This document shows, piece after piece, positions 35,806 through 44,014 of a stretch of DNA of 64,000 nt. Where the stretch lies: the NCBI RefSeq assembly GCF_017876755.1, contig NZ_JAGIOO010000001.1, positions 3,147,786 through 3,211,785 on the forward strand. The letters run 5' to 3'. A program made the translations under genes and the position numbers. Below the pieces are notes generated by a model that saw only the letters and a list, made by a program, of their open reading frames with translations, did not search any database and was not told where the DNA came from. The DNA comes from Crossiella equi. Lineage in GTDB: Bacteria; Actinomycetota; Actinomycetes; Mycobacteriales; Pseudonocardiaceae. Numbering within the stretch: position 1 is the first letter of the stretch; every line of letters starts with the position of its first letter.

Positions 35806-36459
35806 TCACCTCTCGCCTGCCAGCCGCAGCTGGATCTTGTCCGTGTGGAATGCCTCGGCGTACCGGGCGCGCGTCTGGACACCCCGGACGCGCGCGAGGC
35901 CGAGGAAGGTCTCCGCGTCGAACCAGTCGCGGTCGCGCTGCGACGGGTAGTGCGCATCGAGCAGGCGCGCCTTGTCATGCGCGACCTCGGGTTCGATCGG
36001 CTGGAAGACCGTGGGCTGGGCGAGGTCGCTCTCCCACTTGAGGATCTCGTAGCCCAGGCGGAGCTGGTCCCGGAAGACCTGCGGCGCCAGCTGGGCCAGG
36101 GCCCGGTGGTCCTGGTGCACGTCGTGCGGGGCCGGGCAGAGCACCAGGTCGGCCTCGACGCCCGCGCGCCAGCCGGACAGCTCGTCCTTGGCGCGGCCCC
36201 AGTGGTCGGGCACCCGGCCGTCGGGCAGGTCGAGCACGGTGACGGACAGCTCCGCGCCGGGGCAGAACGCGGCCAGCGCGGCCCGTTCCTCATCCTCGCG
36301 CTTGGTACCGCCGCCGGTGAGCACGAACGCGTGCACCCGCTGTCCCGGCCGCGCGCGGCACAGGGTGAGCAGCGTGCCGCCGCAGCCGATGGCGATGTCG
36401 TCGCAGTGCGCGCCCAGCACGGCGACGGCGGCCGGTCCGGCCGGGGTCAGCGAGAGCAC
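35806..36459 (-). CDS. PIG-L/LmbE family deacetylase
   Basis: A 217-residue zinc-dependent de-N-acetylase of the PIG-L family. The metal and catalytic motifs [13 protein letters not shown] (with the CDD variant of HPDD) and HDVHQDHR are both seen. In a polysaccharide cluster it could deacetylate an N-acetylated sugar intermediate. The GTG at 36459 lies four bases after the upstream gene. Confidence 0.86.
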   Translation of the reverse strand: MLSLTPAGPAAVAVLGAHCDDIAIGCGGTLLTLCRARPGQRVHAFVLTGGGTKREDEERAALAAFCPGAELSVTVLDLPDGRVPDHWGRAKDELSGWRAGVEADLVLCPAPHDVHQDHRALAQLAPQVFRDQLRLGYEILKWESDLAQPTVFQPIEPEVAHDKARLLDAHYPSQRDRDWFDAETFLGLARVRGVQTRARYAEAFHTDKIQLRLAGER

Positions 36460-36463
36460 CGGG

Positions 36464-37291
36464 TCACACCCCGCTCAGCCGCAGGACCTGGGCGACCGGC
36501 TCGTCCTCGGGCTCGCCGTGCTGGTCCCAGAGCATCCAGGGGGCGGTGCCCGCCAGGTACTCCCGTTCCAGCGCGACCCGCTCCTTGACGGTGTCGGCGG
36601 GCTGCCAGTAGCCGCGGTAGGGGTAGGCCAGCACCTTGCCCTGCTTGGCCAGCGCGCCGCAGCCGTCCTCGACCAGGTCCCCGTTCTCCGGGATGTGCTC
36701 GAAGACCTCTTGGCGCAGCACGAAGAAGCCGCCGTTCTCCCACAGCGGCAAATTGCTGACCGGTGTGATGCCGCCGACCTGGCCGTCCTCGCCCAGCTCG
36801 ACGCAGTGGAAGGAGGACTGGGGCGGCACGACCATCATCGAGGCGGCCGCGCCGCTGTGCTCGAAGCGCCGCACCATGTCGTCCAGCGGGGCGTCGGTGA
36901 GTACGTCGGCGTAGTTGGCCAGGAACATCTCCTCGCCCTCGACCAGGTGCCGCACGCGGCGCAGGCGCTCGCCGATGGGCGAGTCCTGGCCGGTCTGGGC
37001 GAAGGTGATGGTCCAGTCGCTGATGTCGGTGGAGAGCAGCTCGACCTCGCCGTCACGCAGGATGAAATCGTTGGACGCGGTCTCGGAGTAGTTCAGGAAG
37101 AAATCCTTGATGTACTGCGCGCCATACCCCAGGCACAGGATGAAGTCCTTGTGCCCGAAATGTGCGTAGTAGCGCATGACGTGCCAGAGCAGCGGCCGCG
37201 GCCCGACCGGGTGCATCGGCTTGGGCAGGTCGTCCGCGGAGCCGTTGCGCATGCGCATTCCGTAACCGCCGCAGAACAGCACTACCTTCAT
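36464..37291 (-). CDS. Glucose-1-phosphate cytidylyltransferase-like enzyme
   Basis: A 275-residue nucleotidyltransferase of the RfbF type, which makes CDP-glucose from CTP and glucose-1-phosphate. VVLFCGGYGMRMR (3-15) with LPKPMHPVG supplies the nucleotide-binding signature and Lys24; GHKDFILCLGYGAQYIKDFF and YWQPADTVKER match RfbF rather than RmlA. The ATG overlaps the upstream C-methyltransferase stop by four bases. No CDP-glucose 4,6-dehydratase gene is present in the window. Confidence 0.85.
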   Translation of the reverse strand: MKVVLFCGGYGMRMRNGSADDLPKPMHPVGPRPLLWHVMRYYAHFGHKDFILCLGYGAQYIKDFFLNYSETASNDFILRDGEVELLSTDISDWTITFAQTGQDSPIGERLRRVRHLVEGEEMFLANYADVLTDAPLDDMVRRFEHSGAAASMMVVPPQSSFHCVELGEDGQVGGITPVSNLPLWENGGFFVLRQEVFEHIPENGDLVEDGCGALAKQGKVLAYPYRGYWQPADTVKERVALEREYLAGTAPWMLWDQHGEPEDEPVAQVLRLSGV

Positions 37292-38553
37292 GGTGTCACC
37301 TCATTGTGTCCGACGGTCACGCTGTCCGCTGGGTCGACCACGCAAAGCTCAGGAATGGGGAAAACCAGACGACCACCCCATTCCCCGACGTGGCGCAGTT
37401 GTTCGGAGATCTCGGCCTTGAGGTTCCACGGCAGGACGAGCACGTAGTCCGGGCGGTCCGCGTCGATGCGGTCCACCGGGTGGATGGGGATCCGGGTGCC
37501 GGGGGTGAACCGGCCGTGCTTGTACGGGTTGCGGTCCACGGTGTAGCGCAGCAGGTCCGGGCGGATGCCGCAGTGGTTGAGCAGCGTGTTGCCCTTGCCC
37601 GGGGCCCCGTAGCCAACGACGGTCTTGCCCGCCTCGGCCGCGTCGAGCAGGAAGCGCAGCAGGTCCCGGCGCACCTTCTCGACCTGCCGGGCGAACCCGG
37701 CGTACCCCTCGACGGTGTGCAGCCCGGCCGCGGCCTCCTCGGCCAGCACCTCGGCCACCTGCGCGCTGGGCGCGCCCGCGGTCTCGGCGGGCCGGGCCCA
37801 CAGGCGGACGGACCCGCCGTGCGTGGGCAGCAGCTCGACGTCCACCAGCGCCAGGCCACCACTGGCCAGGGCCCGCTGCGCGGCGGCGACGGTGTAGTAC
37901 TGGAAGTGCTCGTGGTAGATCGTGTCGTACTGGGTGAGCTGGACGAGGGTCAGCAGGTGCTGCACCTCGATGGAGACCCAGCCGTCGTCGGCCACCAGCG
38001 CGCGCAGGCCCTGGGTGAAGCCGACCACGTCCGGGATGTGCGCGTAGACGTTGTTGGCCACCACCAGGTCCGCGGGCCCGTGCTCGGCGCGCACCGCGGC
38101 ACCGGTCTCCGGGCCCAGGAACGCGGTCACGGTCGGCACGCCCTTGGCCCGGGCGGCCTCGCCCACGTTCACCGAGGGCTCCACGCCCAGGCACCGGATG
38201 CCCCGGGCCACCACGTGCTGGAGCAGGTAGCCGTCGTTGCTGGCCACCTCGGCGACGAAGGAGTCCCCGTCCAGCCCGAGCCGGGCCACGGCCTCGGTGA
38301 CGAACTTCTCCGCGTGCGCCACCCACGAGGTGGAGAAGGAGGAGAAGTAGGCATATTCCGTGAACGTGTCCTCGGGCGTGATCAGCGGCGGCAGCTGCGC
38401 CAGCAGACAGTCCCCGCACACCCGCAGGTGCAGCGGGAAGGTCGGCTCGGGCAGGTCCAGCCCGGCCTCGGTCAGGAAGTGCTCGCACGGCGGGCTGGCA
38501 CCCAGGTCGACCACGCTGTGCAACGCGGCGGAGCCGCACAGGCGGCACGTCAT
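37288..38553 (-). CDS. SAM-dependent sugar C-methyltransferase
   Basis: A 421-residue enzyme of the TylC3/TcaB9 family, which adds a C-methyl group to a keto-deoxy sugar nucleotide. The zinc-binding cysteines C3, C6, C46 and C49 open the protein. The SAM motif is EVASNDGYL (102-110), and the catalytic pair Glu215-His216 lies in YHEHFQYY; FTEYAYFSSFS provides the conserved tyrosines. The C-terminal VVGYGAPGKGNTLL domain is of the Methyltransf_14 type. It looks fully active, in contrast to the fused homologue at 31874-34183. The ATG overlaps the stop of the priming transferase by one base. Confidence 0.92.
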   Translation of the reverse strand: MTCRLCGSAALHSVVDLGASPPCEHFLTEAGLDLPEPTFPLHLRVCGDCLLAQLPPLITPEDTFTEYAYFSSFSTSWVAHAEKFVTEAVARLGLDGDSFVAEVASNDGYLLQHVVARGIRCLGVEPSVNVGEAARAKGVPTVTAFLGPETGAAVRAEHGPADLVVANNVYAHIPDVVGFTQGLRALVADDGWVSIEVQHLLTLVQLTQYDTIYHEHFQYYTVAAAQRALASGGLALVDVELLPTHGGSVRLWARPAETAGAPSAQVAEVLAEEAAAGLHTVEGYAGFARQVEKVRRDLLRFLLDAAEAGKTVVGYGAPGKGNTLLNHCGIRPDLLRYTVDRNPYKHGRFTPGTRIPIHPVDRIDADRPDYVLVLPWNLKAEISEQLRHVGEWGGRLVFPIPELCVVDPADSVTVGHNEVTP

Positions 38554-40037
38554 CAGTACGCCCCCCGGCCGCTGACCACCGCCGAGGCGGTCTTCCACAA
38601 GATCTCCAGGTCCATGAACAACGACCAACTCTCCACATAGCGCAGGTCCAGCCGCACCGACTCCTCCCAGGACAGGTCACTCCGGCCGCTGACCTGCCAC
38701 AACCCGGTCAGACCGGGTTTGACGAGCAGGCGCCTGCGCGCGTCGGGGCCGTAGCGGGCGACCTCCTCCGGCAGCGGCGGGCGGGGACCCACGAGGGACA
38801 TGGAACCGGCCAGCACGTTGAACAGCTGCGGCAGCTCATCCAGCGAGTACCGGCGCAGCACGGCGCCCACCCGGGTCACCCTCGGGTCGCGGCGCATCTT
38901 GAACAGCGGTCCCGCCGCCTGGTTGTCCGAGGCCAGGTCCGCCTTGAGGCGGTGGGCGTCGGGCACCATCGAGCGGAACTTGAGCATGGTGAACTCGCGG
39001 CCGTCGCGGCCCACCCGGGACTGCCGGTAGAGCACCGGTCCCCGGCTGGTGAGCTTGATCGCGGTCGCGATGGCCAGGAAGGCCGGGGCCAGCAGGACCG
39101 CCAGCATCAGCGCGGACAGCCGGTCCACGACCGCCTTGACCAGCCAGCCGACCCCGCTGAAGGTCGGCGCGCTGACCCAGAGCATGGTCAGGCCGAACAC
39201 CGGGGCCACGTGCAGCCGCGGTCCGGCGATCTCCACCAGGGAGGGCGCCACCACCAGCTCGGCGGTGCTGCTCTCCAGCTGCCAGGCCAGCTGCTGCAGG
39301 CGGGCCGGGGTCCAGTCGGTCGACCCGGCCACGGCCACCATGCGGTAGCCGCCCAGGCGCACCCGGTCCACGATGTCGCTCAGGTCGCCCACCACGGGCA
39401 CCCCGGCCACCTCACCCGGCACGCGTACCCCGTAACCGGCCCCGTGGGGCGTGCAGACGGCCTCCACGCGCCAGCCGAGGTGTGAGTCCCGGCGGGTGCG
39501 CTCGATCAGGTCACGCACGGCCTCAGGGCTGCCCGCGGCCAGCACCGGCAGCAGGCAGCTGCCCTGGCGCCGCTGCCGGTGCAGCACCCGGCGCAGTCCG
39601 TAGCGGATGGGGATCGCCACCCCGGCGAAGGCGGGCAGCGCCACGAACACCCACGCCCGCAGCCCCTCGACCTTCACCGCCAGGGCGGCCAGCGCCAGCA
39701 CCACCATGGCGGTCAGCGCCGCCCGGCCGATGCGGCGGAACTCCTCCGGGCCCTGCCCCAGCACCCTCGGGTCCCAGGCCTTGGCCAGCGGCAACGCCAG
39801 CACGGCGGTGCTCGCGGTGACCGTGGACAGGCCCACGACCAGGTCCAGGCGCATCGGCCCGGAGGACACGATCAGGATGACCCCGCCCACCGCGATCGCG
39901 ATGGCCAGCAGGTCTCCCACCACGACGGCCAGCTGGTAACGCAGCTCCCACGCTGCGTAAACATTCCTGGCCTGTAACGCGGGGGCCTCTCTCGTCGATA
40001 AATTCTTCTCTCCCGTGTGCCACAACGCGGCTCGCAC
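38553..40037 (-). CDS. Polyprenyl glycosylphosphotransferase (initiating sugar transferase)
   Basis: Starts repeat-unit assembly by moving a hexose-1-phosphate to undecaprenyl phosphate. The 494-residue protein has four N-terminal transmembrane helices with a cytoplasmic CoA-binding-like domain, another helix (about 305-325), and the C-terminal bacterial sugar transferase domain: KFRSMVPDA, DELPQLFNVLAGSMSLVGPR and KPGLTGLWQVSGRSDL. The GTG at 40037 has GAGG seven bases upstream. Codon 13 is TTA (39999-40001). It is the first gene of the polysaccharide operon. Confidence 0.92.
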   Translation of the reverse strand: MRAALWHTGEKNLSTREAPALQARNVYAAWELRYQLAVVVGDLLAIAIAVGGVILIVSSGPMRLDLVVGLSTVTASTAVLALPLAKAWDPRVLGQGPEEFRRIGRAALTAMVVLALAALAVKVEGLRAWVFVALPAFAGVAIPIRYGLRRVLHRQRRQGSCLLPVLAAGSPEAVRDLIERTRRDSHLGWRVEAVCTPHGAGYGVRVPGEVAGVPVVGDLSDIVDRVRLGGYRMVAVAGSTDWTPARLQQLAWQLESSTAELVVAPSLVEIAGPRLHVAPVFGLTMLWVSAPTFSGVGWLVKAVVDRLSALMLAVLLAPAFLAIATAIKLTSRGPVLYRQSRVGRDGREFTMLKFRSMVPDAHRLKADLASDNQAAGPLFKMRRDPRVTRVGAVLRRYSLDELPQLFNVLAGSMSLVGPRPPLPEEVARYGPDARRRLLVKPGLTGLWQVSGRSDLSWEESVRLDLRYVESWSLFMDLEILWKTASAVVSGRGAY

Positions 40038-40368
40038 TTATTCACCTCGCGGTAACGCCACCGTTTTTTGGGCAGCAGGGAGCCACGTTTGTTACCCAAT
40101 CCCCCGTGACCAGGTAACCGGTCAACGCCAGCCTGTGAGCGACTTAACGGAAGCCAACCCGGCCGCGCCCAGGTTGAAGCTTCGATCGCCTTCGATTTCG
40201 CGCTGTGTGAACTCCCCCGTCCCGCGAGGAAGGTAGTCGACGTCAAAAACAGACAAAAATCGTCCGAACGGGGGACGTGACGCCCAAGCAGGCGCGAATT
40301 ACTCCGAACGGCCTACAAAATTGGGCCGTTCTGCCGACAAAAGTACCTGCGCCTTGGCCTGGCTGATA
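40038..40368. promoter_or_regulatory. Upstream region of the polysaccharide cluster
   Basis: A 331-bp gene-free stretch, visibly less GC-rich than the flanks, which should hold the promoter of the polysaccharide operon. GAACGGCC (40306-40313) pairs with GGCCGTTC (40324-40331) across a ten-base loop; this hairpin lies 38 bases after the stop of the upstream minus-strand gene and may terminate it. The element TCCGAACG occurs twice (about 40263 and 40303). No sigma-factor hexamers can be assigned with confidence. Confidence 0.6.
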
Positions 40369-41109
40369 TCACTCGGAGACATCGGCCACAGTCGACTCGT
40401 TACGGCTTGGTGACCTGTTTTCACCTGTCCGAGGGATCTCTCGGTCTGGCAGCGGGTCGGCGGGCGGCCGGGCGAGCGGGATGAAGGGCCGCGTGGGGTC
40501 CGGGCGCGCGGGCTTGGTGAGGTACGGGCGGAGCAGCCGGGTGAGCACCAGACCGGGGGCCAGCAGCGGAACCATGCCCGAAAGGGCAGCCGCGACGGCG
40601 CCCGCGGTGAGCACGTCCAGGGGCAGCAGCCGGGGCCGCCGGTCCACGAGCTTGCCGCGGCTGGGCAGCGCGCACAGGGCCAGCAGCGCGATGAACCCGC
40701 CCAGCACGAGCACCGCCCGGCTGACCGCGGGCTGGTAGCCCACGCCCTCGGCGGCGGCCATCACCAGCAGCCAGCCCGCCAGCGCGGGCAGCTGCGCTCG
40801 CTCGGTGGTGGCCGCCCAGAGCAGCCCGGAGACGAAGGCCGCGCCGAGCAGCAGGTCGTGGTGGGCCGGGTCGCGCAGCCAGGCGGAGACCACGTCCAGC
40901 CAGCCGGTGGCGCCGGGCCCGAACCGGGTGAGCACCGCGCGCGGCACGTCCAGCGGGCTGGGGGTGGCCCCGGATGTCGTGAACTGGCCACCGACCCAGC
41001 ACAGCACCCACACCGAGACCGGGAAGGCCAGGGTCAGCTGCCAGCGCGGGCGGGTGACCGCCGCAGCCCACGCCCCGGGGAGTTCACGCCACCTCGACCA
41101 CACCGCCAC
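40369..41109 (-). CDS. Integral membrane protein of unknown function
   Basis: A 246-residue protein with about five hydrophobic helices (roughly 20-40, 72-90, 98-115, 120-140, 160-185) and a polar C-terminal tail rich in Pro and Arg. It matches no family I recognise. The GTG at 41109 has GGAG close upstream. It lies upstream of, and on the same strand as, the polysaccharide operon, but 331 bp away. Confidence 0.6.
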   Translation of the reverse strand: MAVWSRWRELPGAWAAAVTRPRWQLTLAFPVSVWVLCWVGGQFTTSGATPSPLDVPRAVLTRFGPGATGWLDVVSAWLRDPAHHDLLLGAAFVSGLLWAATTERAQLPALAGWLLVMAAAEGVGYQPAVSRAVLVLGGFIALLALCALPSRGKLVDRRPRLLPLDVLTAGAVAAALSGMVPLLAPGLVLTRLLRPYLTKPARPDPTRPFIPLARPPADPLPDREIPRTGENRSPSRNESTVADVSE

Positions 41110-41217
41110 GTGCTCCGATCCTGGCGGGCTCGCCCTCGGTGGGCAAGCCACCACGGAGGGCGACTGTGGGTAATTCGTTCCGCAGGTGAATTGTTGCGCC
41201 CGCAGTAGAGTGCCCGC

Positions 41218-41682
41218 ATGCGCATCGGCGGTGATCCCGAGAGGAGCTCCACGGCGTTCCTGCTGGCCCAGCTCGGCTTCACGGCCGCGCGCCGCTTCGC
41301 CGGGCGGCTGGCGCCGCTGTCGCTGGAGCCCCGGCACGTCGGGCTGATGCGGGTGATCGCGGGCGCGGAGGGCCAGACCCAGCAGGCGCTCGGCGAGCGC
41401 CTGGGCATCGCGCCCAGCCGCATGGTCGCCTTCGTCGACGACCTGGAGCGGCGCGGGCTGCTGGAGCGCAAGCGCAACCCGGCCGACCGCCGGGCCTACG
41501 CCCTGCACCTGACCGAGCACGGCCACACCGCGCTGGCCGAGGCGCTGCGCGAGGCCGCCGCGCACGACGCCGAGCTCCTCGCGCCGCTGGCCGAGGCCGA
41601 GCGCGCCCAGCTGCACGACCTGCTGTCCAGGCTGGCGCGGGCGCACGGCGTCGGCGAGGCCCCCCACTGGAGGAGCGCGTGA
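41218..41682 (+). CDS. MarR family transcriptional regulator
   Basis: A 154-residue winged-helix regulator. The DNA-binding region GQTQQALGERLGIAPSRMVAFVDDLERRGLLERKRNPADRRAYALHLTEHG contains the MarR signature DxRxxxLxLT with a beta-wing. It is followed by a TetR gene with a four-base overlap, so the two regulators are made together. Targets may include the MFS pump at 44466. Confidence 0.9.
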   Translation: MRIGGDPERSSTAFLLAQLGFTAARRFAGRLAPLSLEPRHVGLMRVIAGAEGQTQQALGERLGIAPSRMVAFVDDLERRGLLERKRNPADRRAYALHLTEHGHTALAEALREAAAHDAELLAPLAEAERAQLHDLLSRLARAHGVGEAPHWRSA

Positions 41683-42284
41683 CCGCCTCGCCGAACTCGC
41701 GGAAGAAGGTCCCGCTCAGCGACCCGGAGCGCTACCAGGAGGTGATGGCCGCGGCGCGCGCGGTGCTGGCCGAGGTGGGCTACGAGCGGTTCAACATGGA
41801 CCTGGTGGCCAAGCGCGCGCAGGCCAGCAAGGCCACGCTGTACCAGCGCTGGCCGTCCAAGGCGGCACTGATCATCGAGGCCATCCACGTGAACCAGACC
41901 CGCCCGGACTGCCCGGACACCGGCTCGCTGGTCGAGGACTTCCGGGTCATGGGCTACTGGGCGGCGGCGCACAGCAACGACGAGGCGCGCGGCCTGGTGA
42001 TCGCGCTGCTGGAGGGCAGCCGCCGGGACGCCGAGCTGGCGCGCCTGTACGCCGAGCGCATGCAGCAGTCCGGCCCGGACCTGGCCGAGCTGGTGGTCGA
42101 ACGGGCGGCCGCGCGCGGTGAGCTGCGGCAGGGGGTGGACCGCGAGGTGCTGCGCGACCTGGTCGGGGCGCTGTACCTGTTCCAGCTGCTGGTGCGGGGC
42201 ACGGCGCCGACCAAGGAGATGATCGACCGGATCTCGGACGGTCTGATCAAACCGCTGCTGAACGAGCTGCCGTCGGCCAACTGA
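41679..42284 (+). CDS. TetR/AcrR family transcriptional regulator
   Basis: A 201-residue repressor-type protein with an N-terminal HTH (VLAEVGYERFNMDLVAKRAQASKATLYQRWPSKAALI) and a ligand-binding helical domain of the TetR_C_11 type (REVLRDLVGALYLFQLLVRG). The GTG start is coupled to the MarR stop. It probably senses a small molecule and controls efflux genes nearby (inference). Confidence 0.9.
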   Translation: MTASPNSRKKVPLSDPERYQEVMAAARAVLAEVGYERFNMDLVAKRAQASKATLYQRWPSKAALIIEAIHVNQTRPDCPDTGSLVEDFRVMGYWAAAHSNDEARGLVIALLEGSRRDAELARLYAERMQQSGPDLAELVVERAAARGELRQGVDREVLRDLVGALYLFQLLVRGTAPTKEMIDRISDGLIKPLLNELPSAN

Positions 42285-42315
42285 GTTCTCGGCCGGGTTT
42301 GCGTTCGGCCCACAC

Positions 42316-42336
42316 ATCCGGCCACCCTGGCCGGAT
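42316..42336. promoter_or_regulatory. Inverted repeat at the start of the GlxA-type regulator gene
   Basis: ATCCGGCCA (42316-42324) and TGGCCGGAT (42328-42336) form a perfect 9-bp inverted repeat with a three-base spacer. It covers the ATG at 42335 and lies 31 bases after the TetR stop. It can be an operator, or a hairpin that terminates the regulator pair and hides the start. Confidence 0.55.
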
Positions 42337-43318
42337 GGCTCCCGTGACCTCCCGAGGCCGGTCCCGGCACGTGCTCGCGCTGCTCGTCCCCCCGGACGCG
42401 GTGGCCCTGGAGGTCGCGGTGGCGCAGCAGGTCTTCGGCCGCCCGACGCGGGTGCTGGCCAACGCGGTGCCCAGCCCGTACGAGCTGGTGCTGTGCGGCG
42501 CGCGCCGCCGGGAACGCCTGCCCTCGGGGGTGGACTTCGGCGACCTGGCCCCGCTGTCGGTGCTGCGCGAGGCGGACACCGTCCTGGTCCCGGGTGTGGA
42601 GGACCCCCTGGCGCGGCGCGAGGACCTGGTCCTGGCGAGCCTGCGCGCGGCCCACGCCGCCGGTGCCCGGATCGCCTCCTTCTGCGGCGGTGCCTTCGTC
42701 CTGGGCCGGGCGGGCCTGCTGGACGGCCGCCGCGCCACCACGCACTGGCTGCTGTCGGCGGAGTTCCGCCGGGAGTTCCCGCTGGCCCGCCTTGCAGCCG
42801 AACACCTGCACGTCCAGGACGGCCGGGTGCACACCTCGGGCGGCGTGCTGGCGGCGGTGGACCTGTCCCTGCACCTGCTGGCGCAGGACCTGGGCCAGGC
42901 GCACGCGAACGACGTGAGCCGCCTGCTGGTGACACCCCCGCGCCGCCACGGCGGCCAGTCCCAGTACGTCAAACCCGCCCTGCGCCGCCAGGAGGACCCG
43001 CTCTCCGGCCTGCTCACCTGGCTGCGCGCCCACCTCCACCAACCCCTGACCCTGGCCGTCATCGCCGCCCACGCCCACCTGGGCGAACGCACCCTGGTCC
43101 GCCGCTTCCGCCAGGCCACGGGCCTGACCGTCCTGGACTGGCTGAACCAGGAACGGGTGGCCGCGGCCCGGGACCTGCTGGAGACCACCGACCACCCGGT
43201 CGCCCAGATCGCGGCCATGGTGGGCTTCGGCAGCACGGAGACCCTGCGCCGCAACTTCGACCGCCACACGGGCACCACGGCCACGGCCTACCGGGCCACC
43301 TTCCGGGCGGGCGGCTGA
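42335..43318 (+). CDS. GlxA-type AraC transcriptional regulator
   Basis: A 327-residue two-domain regulator: an N-terminal DJ-1/PfpI-like sensor domain (HVLALLVPPDAVALEVAVAQQVF; the nucleophile-elbow segment IASFCGGAFVLGRAGLLDGR) and a C-terminal AraC HTH pair (AHLGERTLVRRFRQATGLTVLDW and PVAQIAAMVGFGSTETLRRNF). The start is uncertain among TTG 42299, ATG 42335 and GTG 42344. The last 43 bases, including the stop, recur beyond the toxin-antitoxin pair. Confidence 0.88.
   Translation: MAPVTSRGRSRHVLALLVPPDAVALEVAVAQQVFGRPTRVLANAVPSPYELVLCGARRRERLPSGVDFGDLAPLSVLREADTVLVPGVEDPLARREDLVLASLRAAHAAGARIASFCGGAFVLGRAGLLDGRRATTHWLLSAEFRREFPLARLAAEHLHVQDGRVHTSGGVLAAVDLSLHLLAQDLGQAHANDVSRLLVTPPRRHGGQSQYVKPALRRQEDPLSGLLTWLRAHLHQPLTLAVIAAHAHLGERTLVRRFRQATGLTVLDWLNQERVAAARDLLETTDHPVAQIAAMVGFGSTETLRRNFDRHTGTTATAYRATFRAGG
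43276..43318 (+). repeat. 43-bp direct repeat, copy 1 (3' end of the GlxA-type gene)
   Basis: It begins CACGGCCACGGCCTACC and ends at the TGA of the regulator. It matches 43963-44005 at 42 of 43 positions (G43293 versus A43980). The toxin-antitoxin genes lie exactly between the copies. Confidence 0.9.
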
Positions 43319-43648
43319 TCAGCCAGCTTTACGCAGGGCGTCCCGGACGGCTTCCTGGACGACAAGACTCAGCTCGGCCTTGCTGACCTGGATGACATCG
43401 CTCTTGCCCAGCTCGGTCGCGACCCGCTGCTCGATCCACTCCCGCATCAGCGCGGTCGCCTTGCGGCTCTGGGCTTCAGCCAGCTGTCGCACCTGGTCCA
43501 TCACCGGCTTGGGCAAACGCAGCGAGTAGGTGACCATCACCTGCTCGGCAGGCACCGGCTCGGCGGGGACCAAGCGGTCGAAGTCCTCTTCCGTGAGCTC
43601 GTGCGTGTCGTAGTACTCACGCAGCTCTGCCAGCTTCTTGGCGTCCAT
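43319..43648 (-). CDS. Antitoxin of a BrnT-type pair (ribbon-helix-helix)
   Basis: A 109-residue protein whose central part VMVTYSLRLPKPVMDQVRQLAEAQSRKATALMREWIEQRV has the beta-strand/two-helix pattern of CopG/RHH DNA-binding antitoxins. The N-terminus is acidic. It starts two bases after the toxin stop, the usual toxin-first order of BrnT/BrnA operons, and it should bind the toxin and repress the operon. Its stop abuts the GlxA-type stop on the other strand. Confidence 0.82.
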   Translation of the reverse strand: MDAKKLAELREYYDTHELTEEDFDRLVPAEPVPAEQVMVTYSLRLPKPVMDQVRQLAEAQSRKATALMREWIEQRVATELGKSDVIQVSKAELSLVVQEAVRDALRKAG

Positions 43649-43650
43649 GT

Positions 43651-43926
43651 TCAGTTCGCCTTCCTGTCGTAGCGTTGCCTTTCTACCCTGGTCATGTCGC
43701 GCGCGGTCACGACATACCACGCCTCGATCACGTGGTACGAGTCTGTGAGCACCACGAACAGATAACGCCCGGCATCAGTGCGACCAAGCACCAATGTGGT
43801 CTCCTCCCGGCCGGCTTCCATCCACTGCGGACGACCGAAGACCGCTTCTTCCACCTCGTGAGGGGCCACACCGTGCCTGGCGATGTGCGCCTCGGACTCC
43901 TCCGTCCAGAAGATCTCACCGCGCAT
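43651..43926 (-). CDS. BrnT-like toxin
   Basis: A 91-residue protein of the BrnT/DUF4258-like ribonuclease toxin fold. IFWTEESEAHIARHGVAPHEVEEAVFG at the N-terminus, GRTDAGRYLFVVLTD in the middle and YVVTARDMTRVERQRYDRK at the end match the family order of strands and the C-terminal ARxxTRxERxRY motif. It is expected to cut RNA when freed from the antitoxin. A palindromic operator precedes its ATG. Confidence 0.82.
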   Translation of the reverse strand: MRGEIFWTEESEAHIARHGVAPHEVEEAVFGRPQWMEAGREETTLVLGRTDAGRYLFVVLTDSYHVIEAWYVVTARDMTRVERQRYDRKAN

Positions 43927-43935
43927 ACTCCAAGT

Positions 43936-43952
43936 GTATTGCAACGCAATAC
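43936..43952. promoter_or_regulatory. Operator-like inverted repeat of the toxin-antitoxin operon
   Basis: GTATTGC (43936-43942) and GCAATAC (43946-43952) are perfect inverted arms with a three-base spacer, ten bases before the toxin ATG on the minus strand. RHH antitoxins bind such sites to autoregulate. Confidence 0.75.
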
Positions 43953-43962
43953 GCCAACCAAG

Positions 43963-44005
43963 CACGGCCACGGCCTACCAGGCCACCTTCCGGGCGGGCG
44001 GCTGA
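43963..44005 (+). repeat. 43-bp direct repeat, copy 2
   Basis: A copy of the regulator gene's 3' end, including a TGA, located upstream of the toxin promoter. It would encode TATAYQATFRAGG and a stop if joined to the regulator, so it can restore a complete gene end. See copy 1. Confidence 0.9.
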
Positions 44006-44014
44006 ACCAGGCGC

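Noticed and set aside
43960-44005. Remnant pseudogene of a second AraC regulator
   Set aside because: Only the last 43 bases match, with nothing upstream that resembles a regulator, so it is reported as a direct repeat. The tandem-copy origin remains possible.
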